A stretch of DNA of 64,000 nt from Peltaster fructicola (taxonomy: Eukaryota; Ascomycota; Dothideomycetes): positions 930,001-994,000 of the forward strand of contig CP051139.1 of the NCBI GenBank assembly GCA_001592805.2, read 5' to 3'. Numbering within the stretch: the stretch's first letter is position 1; each line of letters begins with the position of its first letter. Below, piece after piece: positions 19,191 through 28,380 of the stretch. Position numbers and translations under genes: made by a program. Under the pieces are notes generated by a model. The model was given only the letters and a program-made list of their open reading frames with translations, was not told the origin of the DNA and did no database searches.

Positions 19191-20522
19191 TCAATCGTCC
19201 TCAACAATGACAGGCAGGCTCTCGAACACTACTTCATTCTTCTCGTAATGCTCTAGGAAGCCTCCTTGTAGCAACCGCTTGAGCGCGTTGAGACGAAGAA
19301 GCTTCCACCATGTATCAATGGTCATCCTACCACCGCCATGGATGGCGATCTTGAGTCGTGAGCCGAACTCTCTACCATCTTCGTCCAGAGCTGTGCTGTA
19401 TCGTGGTCCTCTAGTGGGCTTCTCGACTGTGTTGAGGATGTCTGCGAAGGCTGTATGGATCGCCTTTCTATCCTTCTTCGACACTCGCTTCGATGAGCCC
19501 TTAGTGAGGTCCTCCAGCGACTGCTCTAGTTGCTCTTTCTGCCGATAGACAGTGTATCGCTTGATCATCCGCGGACCAGACGCCTCATCGTCATCATCTT
19601 CGTCAGAACTTGGTTCCTCGTCAGACTCGAGTTCAGTGTAGCTCTTCTCATACAACAGAGCGATGTTCTCGCCAGCAGCGATCTGTACACTGGCCTTGCT
19701 GCTGTCAATCTGGTCGACAAATGTATCCATGGCAGCTTCTGTAGCCTGCTCCATGTCATCCAGCTGTGTCGCCAAGAAGCCCCACTCCTCGAGAGAGGCG
19801 GTCACAATGTCGGCATTATCAGCCTCTTCGATCAGGGCGCCGTCGGACGAAGCGATCTCAAGGAGAAGATCCATAGTGGCTTCGACTTCCTCAGTGCTGG
19901 CGCCACCATAGAACGTGACGACACCTAGAGCGCGGATTGCCGCCAACTTCGCAGTCGGATGTTGTGCATCAGTGATGGTGTTCTTGATGATGTCCTGTGC
20001 GCTGTCGTAGATTGTTTCGTCAGGGATAGTGATGAGTATGAGTGCCAGTGCTTTCAGAGCTAGAACAACCTCGCGCTCGGTCTGTCCAGCCTTGACACAC
20101 TTGATGATGGCAGGTATCAGCTCAGTTGTTCGGCTCCTGATGAAGCTCTGCGCATAATGTCTCATGAGTATCAGGCTGAATGCATTGAGGCTTTCCTCGC
20201 GACCCTGTACCGAGCTCTTCTTTCGATCACAGATCTGCTCTATGCGGTCGTGAAGCTCAGCCATCCATGTGTCGCTGAATGGATCAGACTCGACGTCTGG
20301 ACTTGCAAGCATTTCGTCAATACTATTAGTCGCGCTCCACTGTGTGCCGTCGCTCAATTCTCCTTCATCGTCTGATGCATTCCGTGAGGCTACGCGGGAG
20401 CCACTTCTAGAGGCCAAGGGAGAGACATTCTTGCTGCTTGCTGGCGTGCCAGCCTTGGAACGTGCCTTTCGAGACACCGTCTTTCCACTCTCAAGGAGTG
20501 CTTGCTTTCGTAAGTCGTGCAT
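19191..20522 (-). CDS. IFRD-family (interferon-related developmental regulator) protein
   Basis: One exon of 443 residues. The start MHDLRKQALLESGKTVSRKARSK is characteristic of fungal IFRD proteins. An armadillo-like helical domain spans about residues 85-300 (FSLILMRHYAQSFIRSR, EVVLALKALALILITIPDE, AKLAAIRALGVVTFYGG). The family C-terminus follows with KKDRKAIHTAFADIL, FGSRLKIAIHGGGRM and TWWKLLRLNALKRLLQGGFLEHYEKNEVVF. Animal IFRD2 binds inactive ribosomes, so a ribosome-associated role is possible here but is inferred. An acidic run (DEEPSSDEDDDDEASG) splits the domain near residue 310. It starts divergently from SND2 with 267 bp between. Confidence 0.86.
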   Translation of the reverse strand: MHDLRKQALLESGKTVSRKARSKAGTPASSKNVSPLASRSGSRVASRNASDDEGELSDGTQWSATNSIDEMLASPDVESDPFSDTWMAELHDRIEQICDRKKSSVQGREESLNAFSLILMRHYAQSFIRSRTTELIPAIIKCVKAGQTEREVVLALKALALILITIPDETIYDSAQDIIKNTITDAQHPTAKLAAIRALGVVTFYGGASTEEVEATMDLLLEIASSDGALIEEADNADIVTASLEEWGFLATQLDDMEQATEAAMDTFVDQIDSSKASVQIAAGENIALLYEKSYTELESDEEPSSDEDDDDEASGPRMIKRYTVYRQKEQLEQSLEDLTKGSSKRVSKKDRKAIHTAFADILNTVEKPTRGPRYSTALDEDGREFGSRLKIAIHGGGRMTIDTWWKLLRLNALKRLLQGGFLEHYEKNEVVFESLPVIVEDD

Positions 20523-20789
20523 GGCTGTGATTCTGCCGAGTTGTGTCGAAGACGTCTGCCCAATCGTGCTATCCTATAGGTACGTGAGATCGATCGTTGT
20601 AACTCAGGTGAAAGCTGTAGATGGTGTTGAGTTCCATGAGGCGTATTTCTATGTGAGATAAGGCAAGGTGACAATATATTGCGAGGAAAAAGATTGGTGT
20701 GGGAGGTGAACTCGACAACAGGCAATGACTCGAAACTTGGACGTCATCTGACCACGGCTTCATGCATCTTCGCTCACACCCACCACAAC

Positions 20790-21366
20790 ATGGCGCAGGT
20801 GAGATAATTCGACTCACACTGAGCGATCATGCTGACGATCTACCTAGAAAGCACTCAAGACATTAGCGGCACGCAATGCTGCCATTCTCAACCGTACACA
20901 TCTGATTACTCTCGGGGTGAATGGTCTTTTCCTGCTCATCCACTTTCTGCTCTCACAGCGCAATGTCTACCAATGGGTCCTGTTCAGTCTACCTGCTCTT
21001 ACGATTGAGTTCTGGTTCGAACGAATTGCTCGGCCGACGTACGTGGACGCTGGCGCTGGCAAAGAGCTGAAGCGTGCTGGAGAGGATCTTGAAGCAAAAG
21101 GCTTGACTGAGTGGATGTGGGATGTGCTATACTGGTCTTGGGGCTGCACAGCTCTTGTCACACTATTCGGCAACCGTCTGTGGTGGGCGTACCTTGCAGT
21201 GCCATTGTACTCGGCGTATCTTGCGTTCACGACATTCTCTGGTGCACGTCAAGGCCTAGCTGGACTCGGTGGTGCTGGCGATGCCGGAGCAACGGGAGCA
21301 GCAGCGCAGAGCAAGAGACAAGCTAAGCTTGAGAAGCGTGGCGGACAGAGGGTGCAGTACAGATGA
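20790..21366 (+). CDS. SND2: Snd2/TMEM208, ER protein-targeting membrane protein
   Basis: Two exons, 20790-20798 (only M-A-Q) and 20848-21366, give 175 residues. Snd2 is a polytopic ER protein of the SRP-independent targeting route. The spliced start MAQKALKTLAARNAAILN matches the family, followed by hydrophobic spans at about 20-42 (LITLGVNGLFLLIHFLL), 46-60, and 105-140 (WMWDVLYWSWGCTALVTLFG, WWAYLAVPLYSAYLAF). The basic C-terminal tail (SKRQAKLEKRGGQRVQYR) is typical. The intron has branch TGCTGAC and acceptor CTAG. The 9-nt first coding exon is easily missed; the next in-frame ATG would lie inside the first membrane span. Confidence 0.85.
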
Positions 21367-21762
21367 GCAGTGGGCATTCACCAGTCGTCGATACAAGATG
21401 CTTGGGTATAATACCAAGTTCTGAGATGGCCACAAGATGGTGGTCTCAATGCTGTCAATGACGGCTCAGCGTCTTCAATACGATCTTGCTAGTAGGTACG
21501 AGATGGCAGTACCTCGAGCCTCGTTAGCTGGCCTACATCTCGGCGAGACTTTATGGCGAAGACTACAGGCCAAGCACTCCAAGCTCGATAGATCCTCACA
21601 GGCACACAGAGAAGCTGGATCTGATGAGACATAGTCTCAAATGACTTAACATCGTGTGCGATTGGACCAATGCTGCGTAGACATCTTTTGTGTACAGCGC
21701 AGCTTGCCAAATGCAATATACGCTCCTAGCAATACAATGTGTGCAGGTCTTTCGCACTCTCA
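21367..21762. other. Intergenic, converging 3' ends
   Basis: These 396 bp lie between the tail-to-tail SND2 and S53 peptidase genes. Nothing recognised. Confidence 0.4.
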
Positions 21763-23613
21763 TCACGCATACCCGCCAAGAGCGAGCGCCTTCAGCTTCA
21801 GGAAGTCTGGTGTGCCCCAGCCAGTGACTGGGTCCCAACCGACAGTCGCATTCCAAGAAGCATATGGCACCTTTGGCGCAGGTAATCCACTGTAGATATC
21901 CTTACCGGTGCAGCCAGTGCTACCGCCGTGTGTAATATCGTTCAAAGCCTTGTAGCCTTCGCTGTAGATCCATGGGTTGAGGAACCCGAGACCAGGCTGG
22001 CCAGCTTGTACACGCAGTCCGTTCAGAACAGAAACAATGCCTGCGAAAGTCGGAGAAGAAGCACTTGTACCTCCAACCAGTGTCGCCAAGCCCTTGTCGA
22101 TGACAACGAAGTTGCTGGATTGAGCTGCAACATCTGGAATGCCACGTCCCGATGAATTGTACAGTCCTTGCCATCTATCGCCGAGCTGTTGCAGGTAGTC
22201 ACCGACTGCAGACTTCTGGTAGTCGGGAGTGGGCCAGGTGTCGCTGAAACCACCAGACGAGAAGGATATGGCGGATTCCGGCTTGACATAGTGTGTGCCA
22301 CCGACTGAAGTGACATACGGGCAAGCAGCTGGGAAGGTAGGCAGGAAGCGAGTTGTGTTCTTGCCGTCGTTTGTCTGACAAGCAGAGCCGACGCCAGTGT
22401 CACCGGATGAGAAAATGACCGAAACGCCTCGAGCACCAAGTTGGCCGAATAGCTGGCAGACCTTCAACCGATAGGAAAGCGGTACGGACTGCTCGTCCTC
22501 TCCGTACGACGTGGACAGCGTGTGTGGCAGATCTGCATCGTCCTGGTCGAGGATGTAGTCCAAGAAGTCGAGATAGGGCTCATTAGCAGACATAGAGGCA
22601 TCTGGCTGATCGAGGTCGGGCACTAATGGAGCACGACCGGCAGTTGAATATGCGTTCATCGGTACTGGATAGCCCATGGAGATGATGTACTGCGCATCAA
22701 GATTGGCTTCGACGCTGTCGGAAGTCGAGGTCTGGTCGAGCTGACCGCCGTTCACACTAGTCCATGTAAAGGATTCGTTGAGAGCGTATGGAGCTGCCGC
22801 GATCTCAAAGAGGGCCAGGTCTGCGTAGCGAGGGTACTCCTCGAGGAAGTTGTTCTAGCGGGTGTTAGTTCTCGATCATGTAGCAAGGTAGAGACTTACA
22901 AAAGCGCCGAAACCAGCAGAGCTGTTCTTCAGGCCGTTGTTGACAGGCACGTTGTACAGATCGCGAAGACACTGGGGCGTAATGGTGTTGTTGCAGACGA
23001 CGTTGGTCAAGTTTAGAGGTGCTCCTGCAGCAAAGGCGTCGCCAATGATCTCAAAGTCGAGAACCTGAGATCCTTCTGGCTTGATTTGAGCGAAGCGAGT
23101 CGTTGGCTGAATCATGTCGATATGCTTGTGCAACTCTGATGGCACCGAGTATCGCAGTGTGCGCACTTTGTTGATCTTGCCGTGTCTGTTGTGATAGGTG
23201 TGGAACTTTGTGTCCATGAGCTCCTCAGCGTTGGCCACAGTCGTCCTGAAGTTGAGCCATTCGCCTCGTTCGGAGATGTGCTTGGCATCCACGCCATTAG
23301 ACTCCAACCATGATCTCACTGCCAGACTGGCATCCTTGCTTGGCCGGAGCAACTCTCTAAGCTCATCACGCTTGAGATGCTGGCCATAGCGTTCGTGGCT
23401 CGGGTCCGAGACCTCGTACAGTGTTCTCTCGAAGACTCCTGGGTCTCGTGCAGTTAAAGCTATGCGGAAGTCCAGCAGAGCGTCATCTGCAGGCTTGCCT
23501 ACAGATGTCCAGCCATACGGAACTTGACGTAAGGATTCGAAGAGTGTTGTGGTAGAAGCAGGCAATGCGTGCACAGCGGCAGTGAAGCACGCCACACCGA
23601 TGGTGATTCTCAT
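21763..23613 (-). CDS. Secreted S53 peptidase (sedolisin, tripeptidyl-peptidase type)
   Basis: Two exons on the minus strand, 22900-23613 and 21763-22854, give 601 residues. A signal peptide (MRITIGVACFTAAVHALPA) precedes a pro-domain (about residues 30-190, including YGQHLKRDELRELLRPS) and the S53 catalytic domain. The sedolisin triad is visible: Glu and Asp in SVEANLDAQY (about 287 and 291), and Ser in GGTSASSPTFAG (about 502). The oxyanion Asp region SSGDTGVGS lies near 390, and a calcium site DIxxGxxG-type stretch (DITHGGSTGC) near the end. The intron (22855-22899) has branch AACTAAC and acceptor GCTAG, and joins GFGAF to NNFLEEYPRYAD. It is expected to act outside the cell at acid pH. 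Confidence 0.92.
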
Positions 23614-26600
23614 GATGCTGTGATGGAGGAAGAGATGAAAACATGAAGTGCCTACCTCGACAGCCTATATATCACATATCAAGCCTGCTCGTATCCTAGT
23701 GGCGAGTTACTATCATGCCTATCGTTCCACGGTCGTGTGCCACAATCTAGCAGGGCGCAGGTGGACTCTTTGAAGATCTCGGCGAATCATGGCGCACGAC
23801 ATGGTGATTACCTGGACACTATCTCCTGAGGAGGTGCGCATCTTCTCGCTGCGATGTAACGTATCCAATGGTGAGTAGAAGAGACGATCCGTTCTCTCGT
23901 CGTGCGCTTGCAGGAGCCGGTTGAGCATTGCGCTATGATCTGCATGCGCCATACCTTTTTTGGAAGGAGACTGTAGATAGTAGCGTCAGATCGGCGTGTC
24001 AAATGACTAATTTACCGGTTGTGTCCACTGATTGGTAGTCTTAACCTCAGCCGAACATTGGTCTTGTCTCCCTTGGCCGCTCCTCATCATCTGCTTGGTG
24101 TGACAATGGTATGAATGCAATGGCAAATGGCTTGGCGCTTCTCGCTTAATATGCTTCTGGAAGATAAGAAGAACTGTGGCGCGATTAGACTTCAGAGCCA
24201 TCGTTGTACGTACCTGTGGTGTCGTACGGACCTCACCTATGTGTTGCTTGTATCAGATAACGTCTTCCCAGCTCTTTCGACACTGTGGGTGCTGCTTGCA
24301 TCGTCCTAGCCATTGGCGTCCGTCGTGTCACTGGCGCTTCTACTAAAGGATTCGAGACTCGAGCATGTTGTTCAGTAGGCTGAACGCTTCGAATGGCGTA
24401 CTGTGATGGTCTGCAGCTGCATGCCGCCGCCATTGCTGGCGTTGGAGATCATCACATTGCAGCAGACTTGGTGATCGTGAAGATTATAGCGAGCTCGAGT
24501 CCTGCAGTCTGAGACCTAGCTGTGTCAGCTCGAACATGCTTGATCTTCTTCATATCCTGGTTCAGCAGCACTCAAGTCTTCGCCATAGTCGAAGAGACCA
24601 GGAACGTGTAGAATCGACACTTTTGCGAGATCATGCTCTGTGCTTCTGCCGTGCTCCAACACATCGCCTTTCAAGCCTACTGTGTGAGGTCCGAGAGAAT
24701 CGTCTCCTGGTTTCTGTGAGTATACGTTGTCAGACTATCGCTGAGCGCCAGCTCGCTGTCGCTTTGTTGATATTGATCCTGGCGCGTTACTGCTCCTCAG
24801 ATCAATGGACTGACCTGTCGCATGTAGGGTGCAGTAGGTGTGACCGTGAGCACGCGTGTGCCAGTGACTGCTTGAGCTGCGCAGGAGTGTCCCTATGCAC
24901 TGCAGAATGATTGTCGCACGCGTAGATATGCTGCAAATAGAGGCTGATGCAGCATGCTGGCGTGCTACACTTCATGGCTGCTGTGCCTGCAATGTCGCGC
25001 TGCACACGATGCCTGTGGTGGTTGTGGAACAGTGTGCATGTACACTGGAGAGCTGATTCTTGCACAAAGGTGTGCTCTCAGCGAGGACCTACCAGGACCG
25101 ATGCTGCAAGTGCTCGATGAGCAACAACACAATGCGTTGGAGACAGAAAGTCCATGATGACCTTCAAAGTCGTTCTACACGACACAGCAAAGAGTTCGTG
25201 TGCCTCTTGCACCTGATATCTCTTCATCGTCGCCGCTACGTGCTCGAAAGCTGTGCACTGCCAATTTCACTTACATATACCGTGACACACCGGTTTCCTT
25301 CGCCCCCTCCATAGCACGGACGGAGGGGGCTTATGGTGTGGTGGAAATGGCTCAAGGTGCGTGCCCCTACACAGAAAGTCGGCGCGGCGGCGGCGGCTCC
25401 GGAACTCCTAAACATGGCAAGCCTAAGGGCGCTGGGTTCGAAACCGGCTCTTTCTTTTTTGAGATTTTGCCCTTGCTGCCCTCACTCCATGCCACTGACC
25501 TCTTCCGTGACTTTTTTTGGTATGACAAGATCCGCAACGACGAGCTCAGTGTTCGCGTTCTTTTATGGCGCGGCCACGTTGCGTGGTTGTTGAGTTATCG
25601 TGATGGACGTGATGCAGACTTGGTGCAAGTATCCAGCACCCAGAAGTCTTGGCGGGGACCAGCTCCAACAGATCTGGGCGGGTTGTACGAGGCTCTTTGA
25701 GCAGCTCAAACACCTTCACTCCTGGAGGAACCCATTCCTACGACCAGAAAACACCATCTCTCGTATCAGTCTCGACGTACAATCGCTGCAGCAAGTAGAC
25801 GCGCCTTGAGAACCTGGGCGACCTGCGATTCGAACAAAGCTGACCCTACGGCGATTCGAACCAAGCTGCGGAGTATCTCGACCGGTGCTATGCGATAGAA
25901 TTGATCGATATCGCGTAGAGAGGAGCATTCAACACTAGCTGCAGCAAGCAAACACGCCTCTGGTATGCTGATGTGCTCGTAACCACCAACACGCCTCGAG
26001 CAGAGCTGACCAGTGTGGACTGATCATCGAATGCCATACCGAACTAACAACGCGCAGATTGCAGTCTTCCGCGGCGCTGTAGCTGGCTGCCATATGTCAC
26101 GCCTGCTGCTTGGCTCCAAGATACCACTGAGCCGTCCACAGAGCTGACCGACATCAAGTAAGGACCGCACGATCACAGCATCGATAGCAACGCGTTTACA
26201 CCTCTCCTCGACCACGACTGACTAACAACAGCTGGACTGGTAGCTTACACTCTGGATGGTACACCCGGGACACCAGATCTCGTGCATAGCTGGCGAGGAC
26301 TATCAGCTGCTAACTCCTCAGCAGCAGGCACTCGCAGGATCGATACTGGTTGCCCTTATCACCATCTGTCGCCGCTGTGTTGACGACAGGCTTTTGGCGT
26401 GGCTGGCCAGCAGGGTTCAGCTACCAGCCCTCAATCACGTATGCGTGCCAGAGTTCCGGCTGAAGGGCTCCTCAACGAATGCATGGTTTGCTCAGGGCAC
26501 ATCGTCTAGGTCAAGGCTCACGCATAACGACCAGTTCCAGTCCTCTGATAGGATAAACTCCTGGCCTCGTGACAGGAAAGTTCAGAGGAGCTGTGCAGCA

Positions 26601-28139
26601 TTCTTCGAGCAGCATGAATTAACCAGCAATACACGTCGATAGCCAGCTTCTATCGTTGTTCACCAATGTGATCTAGGTTCGAGCACTGCCCAAGTAGCTC
26701 AGGAGCCCATCGAGGCACGTATGCCGTAGATATGGCTGAGCAAGATCGAGCAGCGGATGGCTGACTGTATGGGTCCATCCTTCTGCAATCGACCACGATA
26801 CTTGAATATCAGCGTTCAATCACAACGCCACACGGGTTCATCATGCTGGAAACACGACAAGGCCACGACGGCGAGCTCTGAGCAGACTTAGCAGATTGAA
26901 AACCGCCTTCGCTGCACATTCTTGATGCTGAGATCAGTGAGTCAACGCCATGGAATCTGAGAGCGTGCTGACTATCTTCACAGGTCCAGGCTCTTCCCCG
27001 TTGAGTGGTAAAGACTGCCAGCATTCAAGAACAAGAACGAGTCAAGGTCGAGATAACGTGTAAGAGCAAGGACATATTTGCTGCAGCATGGCTGGCGGAG
27101 CAGGAGGATGTTGTAGACATTATTGTCGTCCATGAAGGCCAGGAATACGATATCGCCCTGACCTGTGGCCGTATCAGTGCAGCTACTGAGCAACAGCACG
27201 CGAGGTCTATGATCTTCGAAGAAGGTTGGGAGCTAGGTCGCCCTGTTGTTCTAGAGAGGGTTGTACGGCAATGATGCACACATGCAGGCTGAGCTCTTGA
27301 TATCCTCGACTCATTGTGCCAACGTTGCTGAGATCAGCTTCACGCTTTGCTAGCCGTGGTGATCTGCATACTTAGGGTCGTCTTTCCGTGGGTGCTTCGT
27401 GCAGCTCTTCAGATGTAGCTGGAAACCAAGACTTGTCTCGGCAACCTCTGAGCGAGAGCACTGTGGTGAGAGAGAGCCATGTCTCAGTCTGCGATGCTTG
27501 GTCCACGACCATTGCTTGTCCACAGATCTTGTCGCCGGTTCTCGCGCCAGAGACATATGCCCTTGCATGTCCATTGAGCGTAGACTGAACGCTCGATACT
27601 GCTGAGTACCCGGTGGTCATGGATCCCGTGAACACGGCTACGTCTCAGCATGGCGCTGGAGGACACGCTCGCTTCACTGCCTCTCTGGTCGCTGCTGCAC
27701 AATGTGGCTGTACGGAGCCCGAGGCGATACATCTGTCTGGGACACGGACTCGTAGCAGTCCGGTAAGGCTCGTCGTAGACATGCTCTGAGCTGGCTGTAT
27801 ACTACACAAGTTGCAGCATGCAGCCACAGGTCTGGCCAGACTCATAGCAGCAACACGAGCTTACTCTCAAATCACTCGTGTGGCTTCTAGCTATCGATGG
27901 CCGGGCAAGATGTCCTCTGGTTGCCGTAGACATGCCTATTCTGGCTCGTAGCCGTTTTGCTCAGGCTTGGCGATCTCAGATCACCCAAACCGCGTCACTC
28001 GCCTACTGTCGGCTTGGTAACATGACGACAGGCCTGCATATAGGCAAGAGCACGCTGAAAGCTCATTGGTAGTTGCGCAGGCCCTTCATTCACTGCTGTG
28101 GCCAGTGCTGATATGAGTCATGCGCCCTTGGCGTGAGGG
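23614..28139. other. Gene-poor region, left part
   Basis: About 4.5 kb between the S53 peptidase start and the U2 snRNA promoter. All open frames are short (the longest, 25200-25700, has 166 codons), overlap on several strands and match nothing I know. I find no domain motif. Isolated splice-like signals occur (for example GTAAGG at 26160 followed by CTGACTAACAACAG at 26219-26232), so an unannotated spliced non-coding transcript is possible. A strong GC hairpin is at 25302-25330. Base composition is not AT-rich, so it does not look like RIP-degraded DNA. Confidence 0.45.
25302..25330. repeat. GC-rich inverted repeat, 9-bp perfect stem
   Basis: GCCCCCTCC at 25302-25310 pairs exactly with GGAGGGGGC at 25322-25330 around an 11-nt loop. 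About 100 nt downstream on the plus strand are a tRNA-like B box (GGTTCGAAACC, about 25435-25445) and a T-rich run (TTTCTTTTTT, about 25450-25460). Together these might mark a structured RNA polymerase III transcript, but no known RNA is recognised. Confidence 0.4.
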
Positions 28140-28145
28140 TATAAG
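28140..28145 (+). promoter_or_regulatory. TATA-like element of the U2 snRNA gene
   Basis: TATAAG about 44 nt upstream of the estimated U2 5' end, in a pyrimidine-rich context. The position suits a core promoter; I infer its role from placement only. Confidence 0.45.
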
Positions 28146-28183
28146 TATTTGTTTTTCTCGCTCTCTTCCTACTTCTTCTTTCT

Positions 28184-28380
28184 TCAGCTCTCTTTGCCTT
28201 TTTGGCTAAGATCAATTGCAGTATCTGTTCTCTAGAGTTTAAAACCTCTAAGGTGTCTATTGACACTAAGATTTTAATCTAATTTTTGGAACCCGTCCAG
28301 AGGCCGCTGGGCTGTGCCTATGTCTCTGGTCACTGTGTCGCTTGCTTTGCACTGCCGCTTGCTGACGCGAACTTCATCGC
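28184..28380 (+). ncRNA. U2 spliceosomal snRNA
   Basis: The sequence contains the conserved U2 5' half in order: CTCTTTGCC/GGC stem-loop I (28190-28206), AAGATCAA (U6-pairing region), GCAGTATCTGTTC at 28218-28230 (branch-point recognition region), stem IIa (TAGAG 28233-28237 with CTCTA 28246-28250), stem IIb (GTGTC 28253-28257 with GACAC 28262-28266) and the Sm site AATTTTTGG at 28281-28289. A further stem pairs CCAGAG (28297) with CTCTGG (28324). U2 base-pairs with intron branch sites in the spliceosome. The recognition hexamer is GCAGTA instead of the near-universal GTAGTA. Both ends are estimates: the 5' end by comparison with yeast U2, the 3' end by usual length. Intact stems and a TATA-like element argue against a pseudogene. 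Confidence 0.85.

Noticed and set aside
25420-25460. tRNA gene suggested by GGTTCGAAACC
   Set aside because: The T-arm has mismatched pairs and no matching acceptor stem or anticodon arm could be found.
25200-25700. 166-codon open frame in the gene-poor region
   Set aside because: No family resemblance, low-complexity Gly and Phe runs, overlaps the GC hairpin and other frames; probably chance.
25826-25863. tRNA on the minus strand suggested by GATTCGAACC
   Set aside because: Stem pairing fails; the sequence is a short local duplication of GCGATTCGAAC followed by AAGCTG-like bases.
26256-26642. 128-codon open frame
   Set aside because: No recognisable motif and no splice support; treated as chance.
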